Of a stretch of DNA of 64,000 bases, positions 33,146-43,473 are shown one piece after another. The stretch lies in assembly GCF_028640845.1 (NCBI RefSeq), contig NC_080539.1, positions 371,363,733 to 371,427,732 of the forward strand. Direction: 5' to 3'. Made by a program: the position numbers and the translations under genes. The notes under the pieces are model-generated. The model was not told the DNA's origin. It searched no databases and saw nothing but the letters and a program-made list of their open reading frames with translations. This stretch comes from Ahaetulla prasina (Eukaryota > Chordata > Lepidosauria > Squamata > Colubridae). How positions within the stretch are numbered: position 1 is the stretch's first letter; every line of letters begins with the position of its first letter.

Positions 33146-33555
33146 AGATCCTCCTGTGATGTCACAGAGGCTCAGCTAATCCCAGGGATTTGCTTCTGGC
33201 TTCGTTTAACGACCGCAGAAACATTCTCTGTGACCCAAAGCCGAAAGAGGTCCAATTCTATGTTGGTAGAATGTATTCGAAACATAGCCTCTATTTCCGC
33301 CATCCAATCTTTAATGTAACCGTAAAGGCTCGTGTCAGATAAAGGAATTGTGTTGAAGGATGGCTGGACACGCATCGCCAGGCGGTCATTCTTGGTCTCT
33401 CTCTCTCTCTCTTTCCTTCGGATACATCAAAATTACCCTTCAGAGAAAGGATCAGGTTCCTGTCTGGAAACTTGACAGCCTGCAAACAGCCTGATGGATG
33501 CCGAAGGGAGAGAAGGTGGAATTCTCCCTCCCCCGCCGTTCGTTTGCTTAAACCC

Positions 33556-33640
33556 GGTAGTCCTCGGCTTACGACCAAACATCGGGAGGGAAACGGCCAT
33601 TGACAAGCAAGGCGTTGAGTTGTGTTCAGTTTTCCGAACT
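33556..33640. mobile_element. T1 fragment feeding into a purine array
   Basis: GGTAGTCCTCGGCTTACGAC is followed by GACAAGCAAGGCGTTGAGTT, then the GA array. Confidence 0.72.
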
Positions 33641-33977
33641 TTGACAAAGGGAGAGAGAGAGAGAGAGAGAGAGGAAGGAAGGGAGGGAGTGAGAGAAGGA
33701 GGGAGAGAGAAAGGGAGGGGGAGGGAGGGAGGGAAGGAGTTGTGTTCGATTTTACAAACTTTGACGAAGGAAGGGAGGGAGAGAGGAAGGAAGGGAGAGA
33801 GAGGAGGAGGGAAAGGGAGGGAGGGAGAGAGGGAGGGAAGGAGTTGTGTTTGATTTTACAAACTTTTACAGAGGGAAGGAGAGAGGGAGGCAGGGAGAGG
33901 AAGAGAGGGGAGGAGGAAGGAGGAGAGAGGGAGGAAGAGGAAGGGAGGGAGGGAGGGAGGGAGAGGGAAAGAGAGAG
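33617..33977. repeat. Purine tract with a threefold T1-derived block
   Basis: (GAGA/GGGA)n interrupted three times by a GAGTTGTGTTCGATTTTACA and AACTTTGACGAAGG type block (33617, 33737, 33840), giving units of about 105-120 bp. Confidence 0.9.
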
Positions 33978-34261
33978 ATTTTGCTTCTGTTTGATGCTAA
34001 AGTCTTGGCACATCGCCTGTTTCGATCAAAATTGAACAAAGAAGGGACTTAGAATTGCCTGCCCACAGATGCTCCTTTCTAAAAGCAGACATGTATTTTA
34101 TATATATTTTTTAATCTTACACCTGAGTTGTCAAGAAACTTGGTGTATCGAACCCTTCTCCATTCTGTTCTCGCCTCCTTTGCCGCCTCTTTCAAATATG
34201 ACCTGCGTGTTGAATCATTTTAGTGGGTGTGTTTGTGGGGTTCAAACTTTTCCTCATTTTA

Positions 34262-34311
34262 GAACTGGATATATATATATATATGTATGTATGTAGGTAG
34301 GTATGTAGGTA
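34262..34311. repeat. (TA)n-(TATG)n-(GTAG)n microsatellite
   Basis: Directly adjoins the PLE1 copy, as at the other PLE1 copies. Confidence 0.92.
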
Positions 34312-35004
34312 GGTAGGTAGGTCTTTGGTTATTCAGGTTTTCTCCCGCGTAAAATTGGAAGTGTCTTGGCGGAGGTATCATCTCGTTTGTTCCCACCTAC
34401 CAGCCATTTGGAAACCCGCCCTTATTGACAAACGAGTCCCTAACATGAGGAATGACACCAGACCCACACTCACGAGGTCCACACAGGATGTCACCACCAC
34501 ACATCCACCCAGAAAGCAGACCCAAACCCACACTGATCAGGAAGCACGACCAAGGACCAGAAGCCAGACCGCAGCTGCAACATTAGCCATTTCAAACCCC
34601 TCCAATCCATACATGCAGCAGACTGACACCCACTATGAAGATGTAGCACGACCACAAAGCCAAACAACAGCTATGCAGCTCACCAGCTCAAATCCCCCTG
34701 CAACTCAGACTAATCTGAGCACAACCAAGCCCCCACCCAAACAGGACACACCCCCAGCCAATCAGAGCACAAAAAAACCCCCATCCAATCAGAGCACAGC
34801 CAAGCTCCCACCCAATCAGTTCAAACCCCCACTAGCAGTTAAAAAGGAAGAAACAGCTGCAATCACACATTGCTCCCAGAAGCACGAAGCTGAAGCCTGA
34901 AGATGACGAATGAGACTTCGTCGAAACGTCGCCAAGACACTTCCAATTTTACGCGGGAGAAAACCCGAATAACCAAAGACCTACATACAAACACCCGCGA
35001 AAAC

Positions 35005-35017
<13 letters not shown>
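34312..35017 (+). mobile_element. PLE1 element with terminal inverted repeats and Pro/Thr-rich frame
   Basis: The left terminus TAGGTCTTTGGTTATTCAGG to GGAAGTGTCTTGGCG is the inverse of the right terminus CGCCAAGACACTTCCAATTT to ATAACCAAAGACCTA. Between them an open frame (to 34900) encodes HLPAIWKPALIDKRVPNMRN followed by a Pro/Thr/Gln-rich stretch of unknown function. At 34897-34930 the sense strand has CTGAAGA, a GACGA/TCGTC stem and GAAAC, matching the conserved core layout of hammerhead ribozymes. The flanks are TATG/GTAG repeats on the left and (CA)n on the right. Confidence 0.78.
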
Positions 35018-35044
<27 letters not shown>

Positions 35045-35309
35045 TTATATTTATTTCCCGGCAACCCCGATGAAGAAGCAAAGTAGGAGGACTTGAAAAT
35101 GAGCCAAGTTCCATTAAGGTTGGAAAAAAAGTAGATGCCAGAATCTGGAGGCTTGTCTAGATGATCTCTTAGGTTCCTCCGACTGCATTATTTCAGTCTT
35201 CCGATTTGGCTGTGTTTTTTCCAACATTTTGGCCTGGCCAGTTGATGGTTGGTTTGGATTTCATTTGCAATTGAGATAATAAACATGTTTAAATAAATCC
35301 TGTTTAATG

Positions 35310-35680
35310 CGGGTAGTCCTCAATTTGCAACCTTTCGTTTAGTGACTGTTCAGAGTTACGATGACACAGGAAAAAAGTGGCCTAGGGCCCATTTTCACAC
35401 TTAACGACGGTCGAAGCAACCTCATGATCACGTGATCAAAATTCAGATGCTTGGCCACTGACTCGTATTTAAGACGGTTGCGGTGCCCTGGGGTCACATG
35501 ATCCCCTTTTGCGACCTTCCGACAAGTAACGTCAATGGGGAAGCTGGATTCACTTAACGACCGTGTGGCTAACTTAACAACTGCAGTGATTCCCTTAACA
35601 ACGGTGGCAAGAGAGGTCGTAAAACGGGACAAAACTCACTGAAGTGTTTCGCTGAGCAACAGGAATTTTGGACCGACGTG
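35310..35680. mobile_element. T1 element
   Basis: GGGTAGTCCTCAATTTGCAA to GAATTTTGGACCGACG, with all interior blocks including ATCACGTGATCAAAATTCAG. Confidence 0.85.
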
Positions 35681-36016
35681 TTGTTGAATTGGTGGAAATT
35701 GTGCATTTTTTTTTTTTACCACAAGGAATTGCGTTGCTTGCTCTATTCGTGGTCATTCTTTTGCCAGGCTGCTGGTCCGGTGTCATTTTATGAAAGTACG
35801 CTTATTTTTCAGCTAATTTTAGTCAGTTGAGTGAGGTTTTCCTCTCTTTCTGGACCTTTTGGGCCCTGATGGAGTTGTCCGTTTTTCGGTATCTTCGGTG
35901 ACCGATTCTGTGGAGCGACAATCCGAGACGATCACCTGTTTAGGGAGGGCTGCATTGCATGCGGTGGTAACAGGATCGTGAGCAAAAAGTTTCGATGATA
36001 AAACAGTCCTAAAATG
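35681..36016. other. Apparently single-copy DNA
   Basis: Nothing recognised. Confidence 0.3.
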
Positions 36017-36290
36017 GTGTTTTTTTTATTTGCATTTATATCCCGCCCTTCTCCGAAGACTCAGGGCGGCTTACACTATGTTAGCAATAGTCTTCATTCT
36101 ATTTGTATATTATATACAAAGTCAACTTTTATTGCCCCCAACAATCTGGGTCCTCGTTTTACCTACCTTATAAAAGATGGAAGGCTGAGTCAACCTTGGG
36201 CCTGGTAGGGCTTGAACCTGTAGTAATTGCAAGCAGCTGCTGTTAATAACAGACTGTCTTAGCAGCCTGAGTCACCAGAGGCCCAGAGGT
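36017..36290 (-). mobile_element. tRNA-derived SINE with L2-like tail
   Basis: Complete minus copy, tail at left, tRNA-like boxes near 36210-36285. Confidence 0.9.
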
Positions 36291-36499
36291 TGAGTAATTA
36301 GGTGGACCAAGGATGGCCGCTTAGGGTGGTCTTGGCAGGACTTGCTAAGTGAGTAAAGACAATGAGAAAACTGAGGCTGAGGGAAGGAGTTTGGGCCCGA
36401 TTCTGTGGCTGAGCCGCAGGATCCATCGTTTTGTTTTGTTTTTTATTTTTATTCATTTTATTTATTATTTATTTTAATTTTTAATTTATAATAATAATA

Positions 36500-37170
36500 A
36501 TATCACAGTTGGAAGGGACCTTGGAGGCCTTCTAGTCCAACCCCCTGCCCAGGCAGGAAACCCTACACCCCTTCAGACAAATGGTTATCCAACATTTTCT
36601 TAAAAATTTCCAGTGTTGGAGCATCCACAACTTCTGCAGGCAAGTTGTTCCACTTATTTTTTTTTTATTTTTATTTTTTATTATTTTTTGCATTTATATC
36701 CCGCCCTTCTCCGAAGACTCAGGGCGGCTTACACTATGTTAAGCAATAGTCTTCATCCATTTGTATATTATATACAAAGTCAACTTATTGCCCCCAACAA
36801 TCTGGGTCCTCATTTTACCTACCTTATAAAGGATGGAAGGCTGAGTCAACCTTGGGCCTGGTGGGACTTTAACTTGCAGTAATTGCAAGCAGCTGTGTTA
36901 ATAACAGACTGTCTTAGCAGTCTGAGCCACCAGAGGCCCATTATTAATTGGTTCTAACTGTCAGGAAATTTCTCCTTAGTTCTAAGTTGATTCTCTCCTT
37001 GATTAGTTTCCACCCGTTGCTTCTTGTTCTACCCTCAGGTGCTTTGGAGAATAGTTTGACTCCCTCTTCTTTGTGGCAACCCCTGAGATATTGGAAGGCT
37101 GCTATCGTGTCTCCCCTAGTCCTTCTTTTCATTAAACTAGGCATACCGAGTTCCTGCAACTGTACTTCAT
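36500..37170 (-). mobile_element. CR1 LINE 3' end split by a SINE
   Basis: The left part (36500-36655) has the CR1 end and reaches GGCAAGTTGTTCCACT. The right part (36941-37170) continues GGTTCTAACTGTCAGGAAAT and encodes, on minus, the RT C-terminus (GDTIAAFQYLRGCHKEEGVK). Confidence 0.92.
36656..36940 (-). mobile_element. tRNA-derived SINE with L2-like tail, nested in CR1
   Basis: Minus copy with a long T-rich tail complement, inserted within the CR1 RT C-terminus. Confidence 0.92.
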
Positions 37171-37257
37171 ATTTAGTTTTATTTAGTTTTATTTATTAGT
37201 TTTTAGCTTTAAGTTTTAGTTTTATTTATTTAATTTAGTTTTATTTATTATTATTTT

Positions 37258-37600
37258 GCAGGTAGTTCTCGACTTACAACAGTTCATTTAGTACAGAGGT
37301 CTCCAACCTTGGCAACTTTAAGCCTGGAGGGCTTCAACTCCCAGAATTCTCCAGCCAGCAAAGCTTTGCTGGCTGGAGAATTCTGGGAATTGAAGTCCTC
37401 CAGGCTTAAAGTTGCCAAGGTTGGAGACCCCTGTTTTAGTGACTATTTGGTGAAGTTGCAAAGGCATTGAAACGAGTGAGTTTTGACCCTTTTTCACATT
37501 TTATGCCCGTTGTAGCACCCCCGTTGGCCATATGATAAAAATCCGGACGCTTGGCAATGAACTCATATTTACGATGGCTGCAGTGTCCCCAGCGTCATGG
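37258..37600. mobile_element. T1 element interrupted by a palindromic hAT element
   Basis: CAGGTAGTTCTCGACTTACA then CATTTAGT, the insertion, then TTTAGTGACTATTTGGTGAA. Confidence 0.85.
37294..37433. mobile_element. Palindromic hAT-type MITE inside T1
   Basis: 140 bp, ends CAGAGGTCTCCAACC and GGTTGGAGACCCCTG, near-perfect inverted symmetry about GCAAAGC. The flanks ATTTAGTA and TTTTAGTG each differ by one base from the T1 sequence ATTTAGTG. Confidence 0.9.
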
Positions 37601-37632
37601 GATGGAGTTCAAATGATGCTCCAGAAGTTTTG

Positions 37633-37852
37633 GGATTGTCCCAAGGTGCCTATCACTCTTGGTCCTATCTTTGCTTTCTTTTATCACAGTCGTCCTATTT
37701 CTATTTTCACATCCTTTTTATCTTTTCTTTAATCTTTTCTTTTATGTACACTTTTTTTTAATCTTTTTTTTTCCTTTTATCTTTTCTTTTATGTACACTG
37801 AGAGCATCTGCACCAAGACAAATTCCTTGTGTGTCCAATCACACTTGGCCAA
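37633..37852 (+). mobile_element. CR1-L3-like LINE 3' tail
   Basis: Ends GAGCATCTGCACCAAGACAA, TGTGTCCAATCACACTTGGC and CAATAAAA, then runs straight into (TTCTA)n. This terminus followed by an AATAG repeat is known from snake genomes. Confidence 0.75.
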
Positions 37853-37934
37853 TAAAAAATTCTATTCTGTTCTATTCTATTCTATTCTATTCTATTCTAT
37901 TCTATTCTATTCTATTCTATTCTATTCTATTCTT
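37853..37934. repeat. (ATTCT)n / AATAG-type microsatellite
   Basis: About 15 pentamer units starting at the LINE 3' end. Confidence 0.97.
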
Positions 37935-38040
37935 GCATTTTGTGATCTTCTCCAGTTCTCAGCTACTGCCACATTCAATATATTTATATTTTATTTTAAT
38001 TTACGATTTTATTGATTTACCCCATTTTATATTTTTTTAT

Positions 38041-38163
38041 CATAACATAACATAACAACAGAGTTGGAAGGGACCTTGGAGGCCTTCTAGTCCAACCCCC
38101 TGCCCAGGCAGGAACCCTACACCATCTCAGTCAGATGGTTATCCAACATTTTCTTAAAAATCA
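38041..38163 (-). mobile_element. CR1 LINE 3' end
   Basis: GAGTTGGAAGGGACCTTGGA through AGTCAGATGGTTATCCAACA, cut by AT repeats at 38163-38207. Confidence 0.9.
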
Positions 38164-38214
38164 TTATATTATATAATTATATATATATTATATTATATAT
38201 TATATTATTTCATT

Positions 38215-38315
38215 CCCATTTCGCTAAAAGCAACTCCCTTTTGTAGATCACTTTTTTTCCCCGTCGTGCCGTCGTAACTTCAAACAAATAGTTGTTAAGT
38301 CCAGGTCTATCTATG
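38215..38315. mobile_element. T1 fragment
   Basis: CCGTCGTAACTTCAAACAAA and TTGTTAAGTCCAGGTCTATC. Confidence 0.65.
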
Positions 38316-39309
38316 TTTAAAAAAAAAAAAACTATAGGAATCTACGGCTCAGAAAAATCTCCTTCAAAGCAGATGCAGCTGGATTAAAACATCTGTTTTT
38401 TAATGCCAACGTTTTGCTGGCGGGCTTTGGGTGCCAGAAAGAAGTCCAAGCAGCCGATATTGGGGTGGAAAGCCACTTCTGAGAGAATGCTACAGATGTG
38501 GCAGATTTGGTTTATATTTGGAAAAAATGAGTCCAGACACTCTAAGCCAGCTGTGCTGTTTGGAAAAACTGACTACCGTATGCAAAAATGTGTGTATATA
38601 TATATAAGATCCCTTCCAGCTATTATTCTGTTAACTTTCTGTTAAGTTTGTTTTGATCGTATGTTTTTTGCATTTCTGTTTTGTTTTTGGTTTTTTGCTG
38701 TGTTTTCACGATTGTTAGCCAGGCCGAGAGGCATGTATCAATGGAGGCATTCAACAAAGAAGTGGTGTTGTGTTGGGTTGGGTTGTGTTGGGTTGTGTTG
38801 GGTTGAAAAGGGATGGCAATATGCTGAGGCGAGAAAGAATTAAATTAGCAATTTCGGAGCTGGGATGTTGAGCTCTTTTGGGATGTTTTCTCAAAGGTGG
38901 GGGGAAAAATAGGGAATAATCTTAGCTAAATGCATAGATTGAAGCGGGGATTTGGGGGGTGGGAGGTGAAGACTGTGCCCCAAAGCCTGGCCCTCTTTGT
39001 TGTTCTCTTTTGGCTTCTCTGCCCCATCCTGACCTCCCCCCAAACTCAAAAGACAGCTTCGATATGGGGAGAATGTGTGTAGAAAGATCGATCAGGGTGT
39101 CTCTGAGCATGTCTTGATTGGTTTCTTTCTTTAACAGCCCAGATTGGATCAAAGGTTGGAGGGGAGTGTGTGTATGCTTCTCTCTGGCCCCACTAATGGG
39201 GAGGCAAAGAACTTGAGCCGTGGGGCTGGGTGTGGGGCGAGGAGATTGCTAGGAAATGGGGTTGAATATGGGGTAGCGACTTGGCTGTTTTTGATCTGGG
39301 ACAGTGTTG
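38316..39309. other. Apparently single-copy DNA
   Basis: Includes a short TTGTGTTGGG repeat at 38767-38805; no exon recognised. Confidence 0.35.
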
Positions 39310-39329
39310 AACTGTTATGCTGTCCAGAG

Positions 39330-40400
39330 ACATTGTGAGATAGAGGGGAGGAAAGAAAGGTAAAGAAAGATAAAAAGAAAGAGAGGGAGGAAGGAAGGGA
39401 GGGAGGGAGGGAGGGAGGGAGGAAGAAAGGCAGGAGAATAGGAAGGAAGAGGGAAGAAAGAAGGAGAGAAGGAGAGGTAAAGAAAGATAAAAGAGAGGGA
39501 GGGAGGAATGATAGGAGAGGAAGAAAGGAAGGAGAATAGGAAGGAAGAGGGAAGAAAGAAGGAGAGAAGGAGGAAAGAAAGGTAAAGAAAGATAAAAAGA
39601 AAGGAAGGAAGGAAAGGAGAGGAAGAAAGGAAGGATAATTGGAAAGAAGAGGGAGAGAAGGAGGAAAGAAAGGTAAAGAAAGAAAAAAAGAAAGGGAGGG
39701 AGGAAGGAAAGGAGAGGAAGAAAGGAAGGGGAATAGGAAGGAAGAGGGAGGGAAGGAGGAGAGAAAGAGGCAAGAAACTAGGAAGGAACAAAGAGGATGA
39801 AGAAGAGGAAGAGAGAGGAAAGGAAAAGGAAGGAAGGATGAAGAGAAGGAGAAAATGAGAAAAAGGAGGAAGAGAAAAGGAAGACAAAGAAGGAAGGGAG
39901 GAAGGCGGAAGGAAGGCAGGAGATAAATAAAATGAAAGATGGAGGAAGGAAAGGAGAGGAAGGAGGAAGAAAGGAAGGAAGGGGGGGGAGGAGAGAAAGA
40001 GCCAAGCCACTAGGAAGGAAGGAAGAGGATGAAGAAGAGGAAGTGGTAAAGAGGGAAGGAAGGAAGGAAGGAGAAGAGGAGAGGAAGAAATGGAGGGAGG
40101 AAGAAAAGAAAGAAAGAAAGGGGAGGAAGGCAGAAGGAAGGCGGGAGAGAGATAAAAAGGAAAGAGAGGGAGGAAGGAAAGGAGGGAAAGGAGGGAAAAA
40201 AGGAAGGAGGGAAGGCTGGAGGAGAAGGAGAGAAAGCAAGGAAGAAAAGGAAGGTTTAGGAAGACGAAAGAAAGATAAAAAAGGAAGGATGGAAAGAGAG
40301 GAAAAAGAAAGGAGCGAGGGTGGGAGAAAGAAGAAAGATAAAAAGGAAAGAGAGACGGACGGAAAGAGGAAGGAGAGAAGGCAGGAGGGCTGGAAAGATT
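39330..40400. repeat. Purine tract (GGAA/GAAA)n upstream of PTPRS first coding exon
   Basis: About 1.07 kb, nearly all A/G on +, with a recurring GGTAAAGAAAGATAAAAAGA block of about 100-bp spacing from 39358 to 39690. It ends about 115 bp before the exon acceptor. The 535-codon minus frame across it is composition only. Confidence 0.97.
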
Positions 40401-40516
40401 CTGGAAAGGCCTGGCCGTCCGACGTTGCGGGTTTCTAACACACCTTCTCCTCCTTTTTTTTGCTCCATTCACAAGACCCTCCGACTCACATACCGCTTCC
40501 TTTCTCTCTGCTGCAG

Positions 40517-40687
40517 GTTCTGACCCGGTTCCAGACGACCTGTGAACCCCGGTGAGGTGGGCAGGCGGCCCAGCCGAGGTCGGAGTCCCCTGCCCGGCCC
40601 TCAGCATGAATCCCATCTCTCCAGTGTGTCTGGTCATCCCCGTTGCCAGCCTGCTCTCCTGGCTGATGACCGGCTGTGCCACCGAAA
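40517..40687 (+). CDS. PTPRS: PTPRS exon with start codon: 5' UTR end and signal peptide (CDS 40606-40687)
   Basis: First coding exon of a type IIa receptor protein tyrosine phosphatase, a membrane receptor for heparan and chondroitin sulfate proteoglycans on neurons. A pyrimidine-rich acceptor ends in CTGCAG at 40511-40516. The next 89 bases contain no ATG, so the first ATG is at 40606, with A at -3. It encodes 27 residues: a short polar start, the hydrophobic core VCLVIPVASLLSWLM, then TGCATE, which resembles the cleavage region of sigma-type receptors. The donor GTAAGT follows at 40688, leaving one base (phase 1) that completes Ser with the exon at 53338. Because the exon has an upstream acceptor, at least one non-coding exon lies further left and was not found. 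The signal peptide alone would not identify the gene; the assignment rests on the exact join to the Ig exons. Confidence 0.88.
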
Positions 40688-40796
40688 GTAAGTCTCGAAC
40701 ACGGCACCCACTCCCAAGTTGGCAAAACTGGAGCTTGCGGGCATGTGTTTCCGGTCCGTCCTCCCCTCGCTTGGCATCTGGAGGCAATAGCGCCGA

Positions 40797-40875
40797 AGAC
40801 ACTCCGCACATGTTCAAAGGGCTCTTGTCCTCCCAGGAAGAGGACAAGAGCCCCTTGAACATGTGCAGAGTGTGC
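40797..40875. repeat. Intronic hairpin (about 37-bp arms)
   Basis: The arms GCACATGTTCAAAGGGCTCT..CC and GAGGACAAGAGCCCCTTGAA..GTGC are inverted repeats with few mismatches around a centre TCCCAGGA. It lies 110 bp after the exon donor. Confidence 0.88.
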
Positions 40876-41055
40876 GGGAGACACAGAGAGGAAGAAGCTG
40901 ATTGGTTTAGGGCTGAAGGCACGGGGAATGTGGCTCTAAATAGCGAGATTAGAACCCAGGGCTTGGGAAGGAAAGAGTGGGAGGGGGAGCAGGACGTGTT
41001 AGTAGGCCCTTTCAGCTGCAGGATGGATAAGGGAGAGTTTCTAAAAAGAAGAAAC

Positions 41056-41619
41056 TGTTGTGACCCAGGCCCAAGTAGGTAGTAATAAACTTAGTCCATG
41101 GAAAAACAAACTTTATTTGAACAGCTGGGAATTACTTCATTCCCAGCATCGTTCAACTCAAAGTAAAACAAATGCCTCCCAACACAACTTCCTCCGTTAT
41201 CTCACAAACCTTAGTCCAATTAGCCAATCTGCCAAAGGCCCTTCCTGGTAAGCGTCCAGAAGCCGCAAAAACAAAGACGTAGACGAAGCAGAAGATGAAG
41301 CAGAAGATGCAGCTACAACGTTGTTTTCCAGCAAAGAGCCCAAACGCCATTGCTGTCTGTTTTAAGCCTTATGGAAGGGGCCAATCATCTCTTGGCCTTA
41401 CTCCCGAGTTGTCCTCTCTGCTTGAGCTGCTATTGCCTCCTGGCAGCTCTTCTCATGCGTGCATTAGGAACAGGCTCCTCCTGTTCCTCTGCCTCACTAC
41501 TATCAGTCTCTGGAGGCTCTGGAGTCCGCACCTCACTTCCCGATGGCCCTGGCCTCACCTCAGCCTCATCGCTCTCCGACTCCGTTGCCAGCTCCACAGG
41601 CTGCTGACGGACCACAACA
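41056..41619 (-). mobile_element. Solo LTR in PTPRS intron A, antisense to the gene
   Basis: On the minus strand it starts TGTTGTGGTCC and ends GGGTCACAACA, 564 bp, with AATAAAG poly(A) signal. The perfect 5-bp duplication GAAAC is at 41051-41055 and 41620-41624. There are no internal retroviral genes. It is a relative of the LTRs at 14 and 15 kb by its TGTTGTG start and length, but diverged. Confidence 0.9.
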
Positions 41620-41627
41620 GAAACTAC

Positions 41628-41700
41628 GGGTAGTTCTCGACTTACGACCGTTTGTTTCGTGACCGTTCCAAGTTACAACGGCATTGAAAAAAGTGATCTA
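41628..41700. mobile_element. T1 fragment
   Basis: GGGTAGTTCTCGACTTACGA then GCATTGAAAAAAGTGATCT. Confidence 0.75.
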
Positions 41701-41884
41701 TTATCTTGGTTAGTTATGTTGGATCTGGTTTGCGTAACCGACTTGAAAAGCTTTGCTGAAGGCCAGCATATCCAAACTTTTAATGAAAAAACTCCTTGTT
41801 TTCATTCCAATTATATACAAACGCAGGCAATCCATTTGCAAGGCTAGTTATAAATGATTAAAACAGAGTTTTTCCCCACCTGTG

Positions 41885-42015
41885 GCGATTTCCAGGTGTG
41901 TGGACTTCAACTCCCAGAATTCCCCAGCCAAGAAAGCTGGGAAAATCCTATCGGCTGGGGAATTCTGGGAGTTGAAGTCCACGCATCTGAAAATGGGAAA
42001 GGTTGAAAGACCCCA
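41885..42015. mobile_element. Palindromic hAT-type MITE
   Basis: TGTGTGGACTTCAACTCCCA..GAATTCCCCAGC is inverted as GGCTGGGGAATTCTGGGAGT..TGAAGTCCACGC, ending GGTTGAAAGACCCC. Confidence 0.8.
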
Positions 42016-42074
42016 TCTAAATTTCTCCTCCTTCCCCAATTCTTTTCCTTTTTTTCGTTTCCTTTTGCTTTCAA

Positions 42075-42450
42075 GGACAGTCCTCGACTTAACGACCGTT
42101 CATTTAGTTCCAAGTTACAACGGCACTGAAAAAAGCGACTTACGACCAGATTTCACACTTACGACCGTTGCACATCCCCTTGGTCACGTGGTCAAAATTG
42201 AGACCCTTTGGTAACTGACTCCTATTTATGACGATTGCCGCATCCTGGGGTCAGGTGATCACCTTTTCTGGCAAGCAGAGTCAATGGGGAACCAAGATCC
42301 ACTGAATGACCGTGGTCGTAACTTAACAACTGCAGTGATTCATTTAACAACTTTGGCAAGAAAGGTCATCAACTGGAGCAAAATTCACTGAACCCTGCCT
42401 TGTTTACCGATGGAAATTTTGGGTTGAATTTTGGTCGTAAGTCGAAGATA
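42075..42450. mobile_element. T1 element
   Basis: GGACAGTCCTCGACTTAACG to TTTGGTCGTAAGTCGAAGAT; complete interior. Confidence 0.87.
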
Positions 42451-42517
42451 TAAAATTTTCGTTTATTGGATGACAGATCTCTGTTTAATTGTTCTGTTTA
42501 CTCAACTTGCTGTGAAA

Positions 42518-43117
42518 CGAAGGAAGGAGGGGGGAGGGAGGAAGGAAGGAAGGAAAGAGGGAGGGAGGGAGAGAGAGAGAGAGAGGAAGGAAAGAGGGAG
42601 TGAGAGAGAGAAGAAGGAAGGAAGGAGGGGTGAGGGAGGAAGGAAGGAGGGGGCAGGGAGGAAGGAAGGAAAGAGGGAGGGAGAGAGAGAGGAAGGAAAG
42701 AGGGAGGAAGAAAGGAAGGAAGGAAGGAAGGAAGAGGGGAGGGAGGGAGGAAGGAAAGAGAGAGAAAGAGAGAGGAAGGAAAGAGGGAGGGAGAGGAAGG
42801 AAGGAAAGAGAGGAAGGAGGGAGGAGGAGGGTGAGGAAGGAAGGAAGGAAGGAAAGAGGGAGGGAAAGAAGAAGGAAGGAAGGAAAGAGGGAGGGAGAGA
42901 GAGAAGAAGGAAGGAAGGAAGGAGGGTGAGGGAGGAAGGAAGGAGGGGGCAGGGAGGAAGGAAGGAAAGAGGGAGGGAAAGAGAGAGGAAGGAAAGAGGG
43001 AGAGAGGAAGGAAGGAGGAGTGAGGGAGGGAGGAAGGAAAGAGGGAGGAAGAAAGGAAGAGGCGAGGGAGGGAGGAAGGAAAGAGAGAAAGAGAGAGGAA
43101 GGAAAGAGAGGGCTGAA
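42518..43117. repeat. Purine tract (GGAA/GAGA)n in PTPRS intron A
   Basis: 600 bp almost all A/G, with repeated sub-blocks such as GGAGGGGGCAGGGAGGAAGG at 42647 and 42944 (about 297 bp apart). It ends inside a T1 copy. Confidence 0.97.
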
Positions 43118-43120
43118 AAA

Positions 43121-43473
43121 ACCGCAGCTTACAACCACAGCTGGGATGCGAGGTGGTTGTTATGTGAGTCATGCCCAATTATACATCTTTTTGCTAAACC
43201 ACTGCGGTTTTTAAGCTAGTAACACGGTTGTTAAGTGAATCTGGCTCTTCCCCATTGGCTTTGCTCGTCTGAAGGTCGCAAAAGGGGGATCAAGTGACTT
43301 TGGGACAGTGCAGCCGTCATAAATGCGAGTCAATTGAGCCAAGTATCTGAATTTACATCACGTTGCCATGGGGACGCTGCAACGGTCGTAAAGTGTGAAA
43401 AACGGCCCCAAGTCCCATTCTAACTTCGAACGGTCCCTCAGTGAATGGTTATAAATCGAGGATCCCCTGTACA
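43121..43473. mobile_element. T1 element, 5' end replaced by the purine tract
   Basis: GCAGCTTACAACCACAGCTG to GTTATAAATCGAGGATCCCC-TGTA. Confidence 0.82.

Noticed and set aside
39315..40922. 535-codon minus-strand frame, Ser/Phe/Pro-rich
   Set aside because: It is the translation of a purine tract; stops are rare in such sequence and there is no domain.
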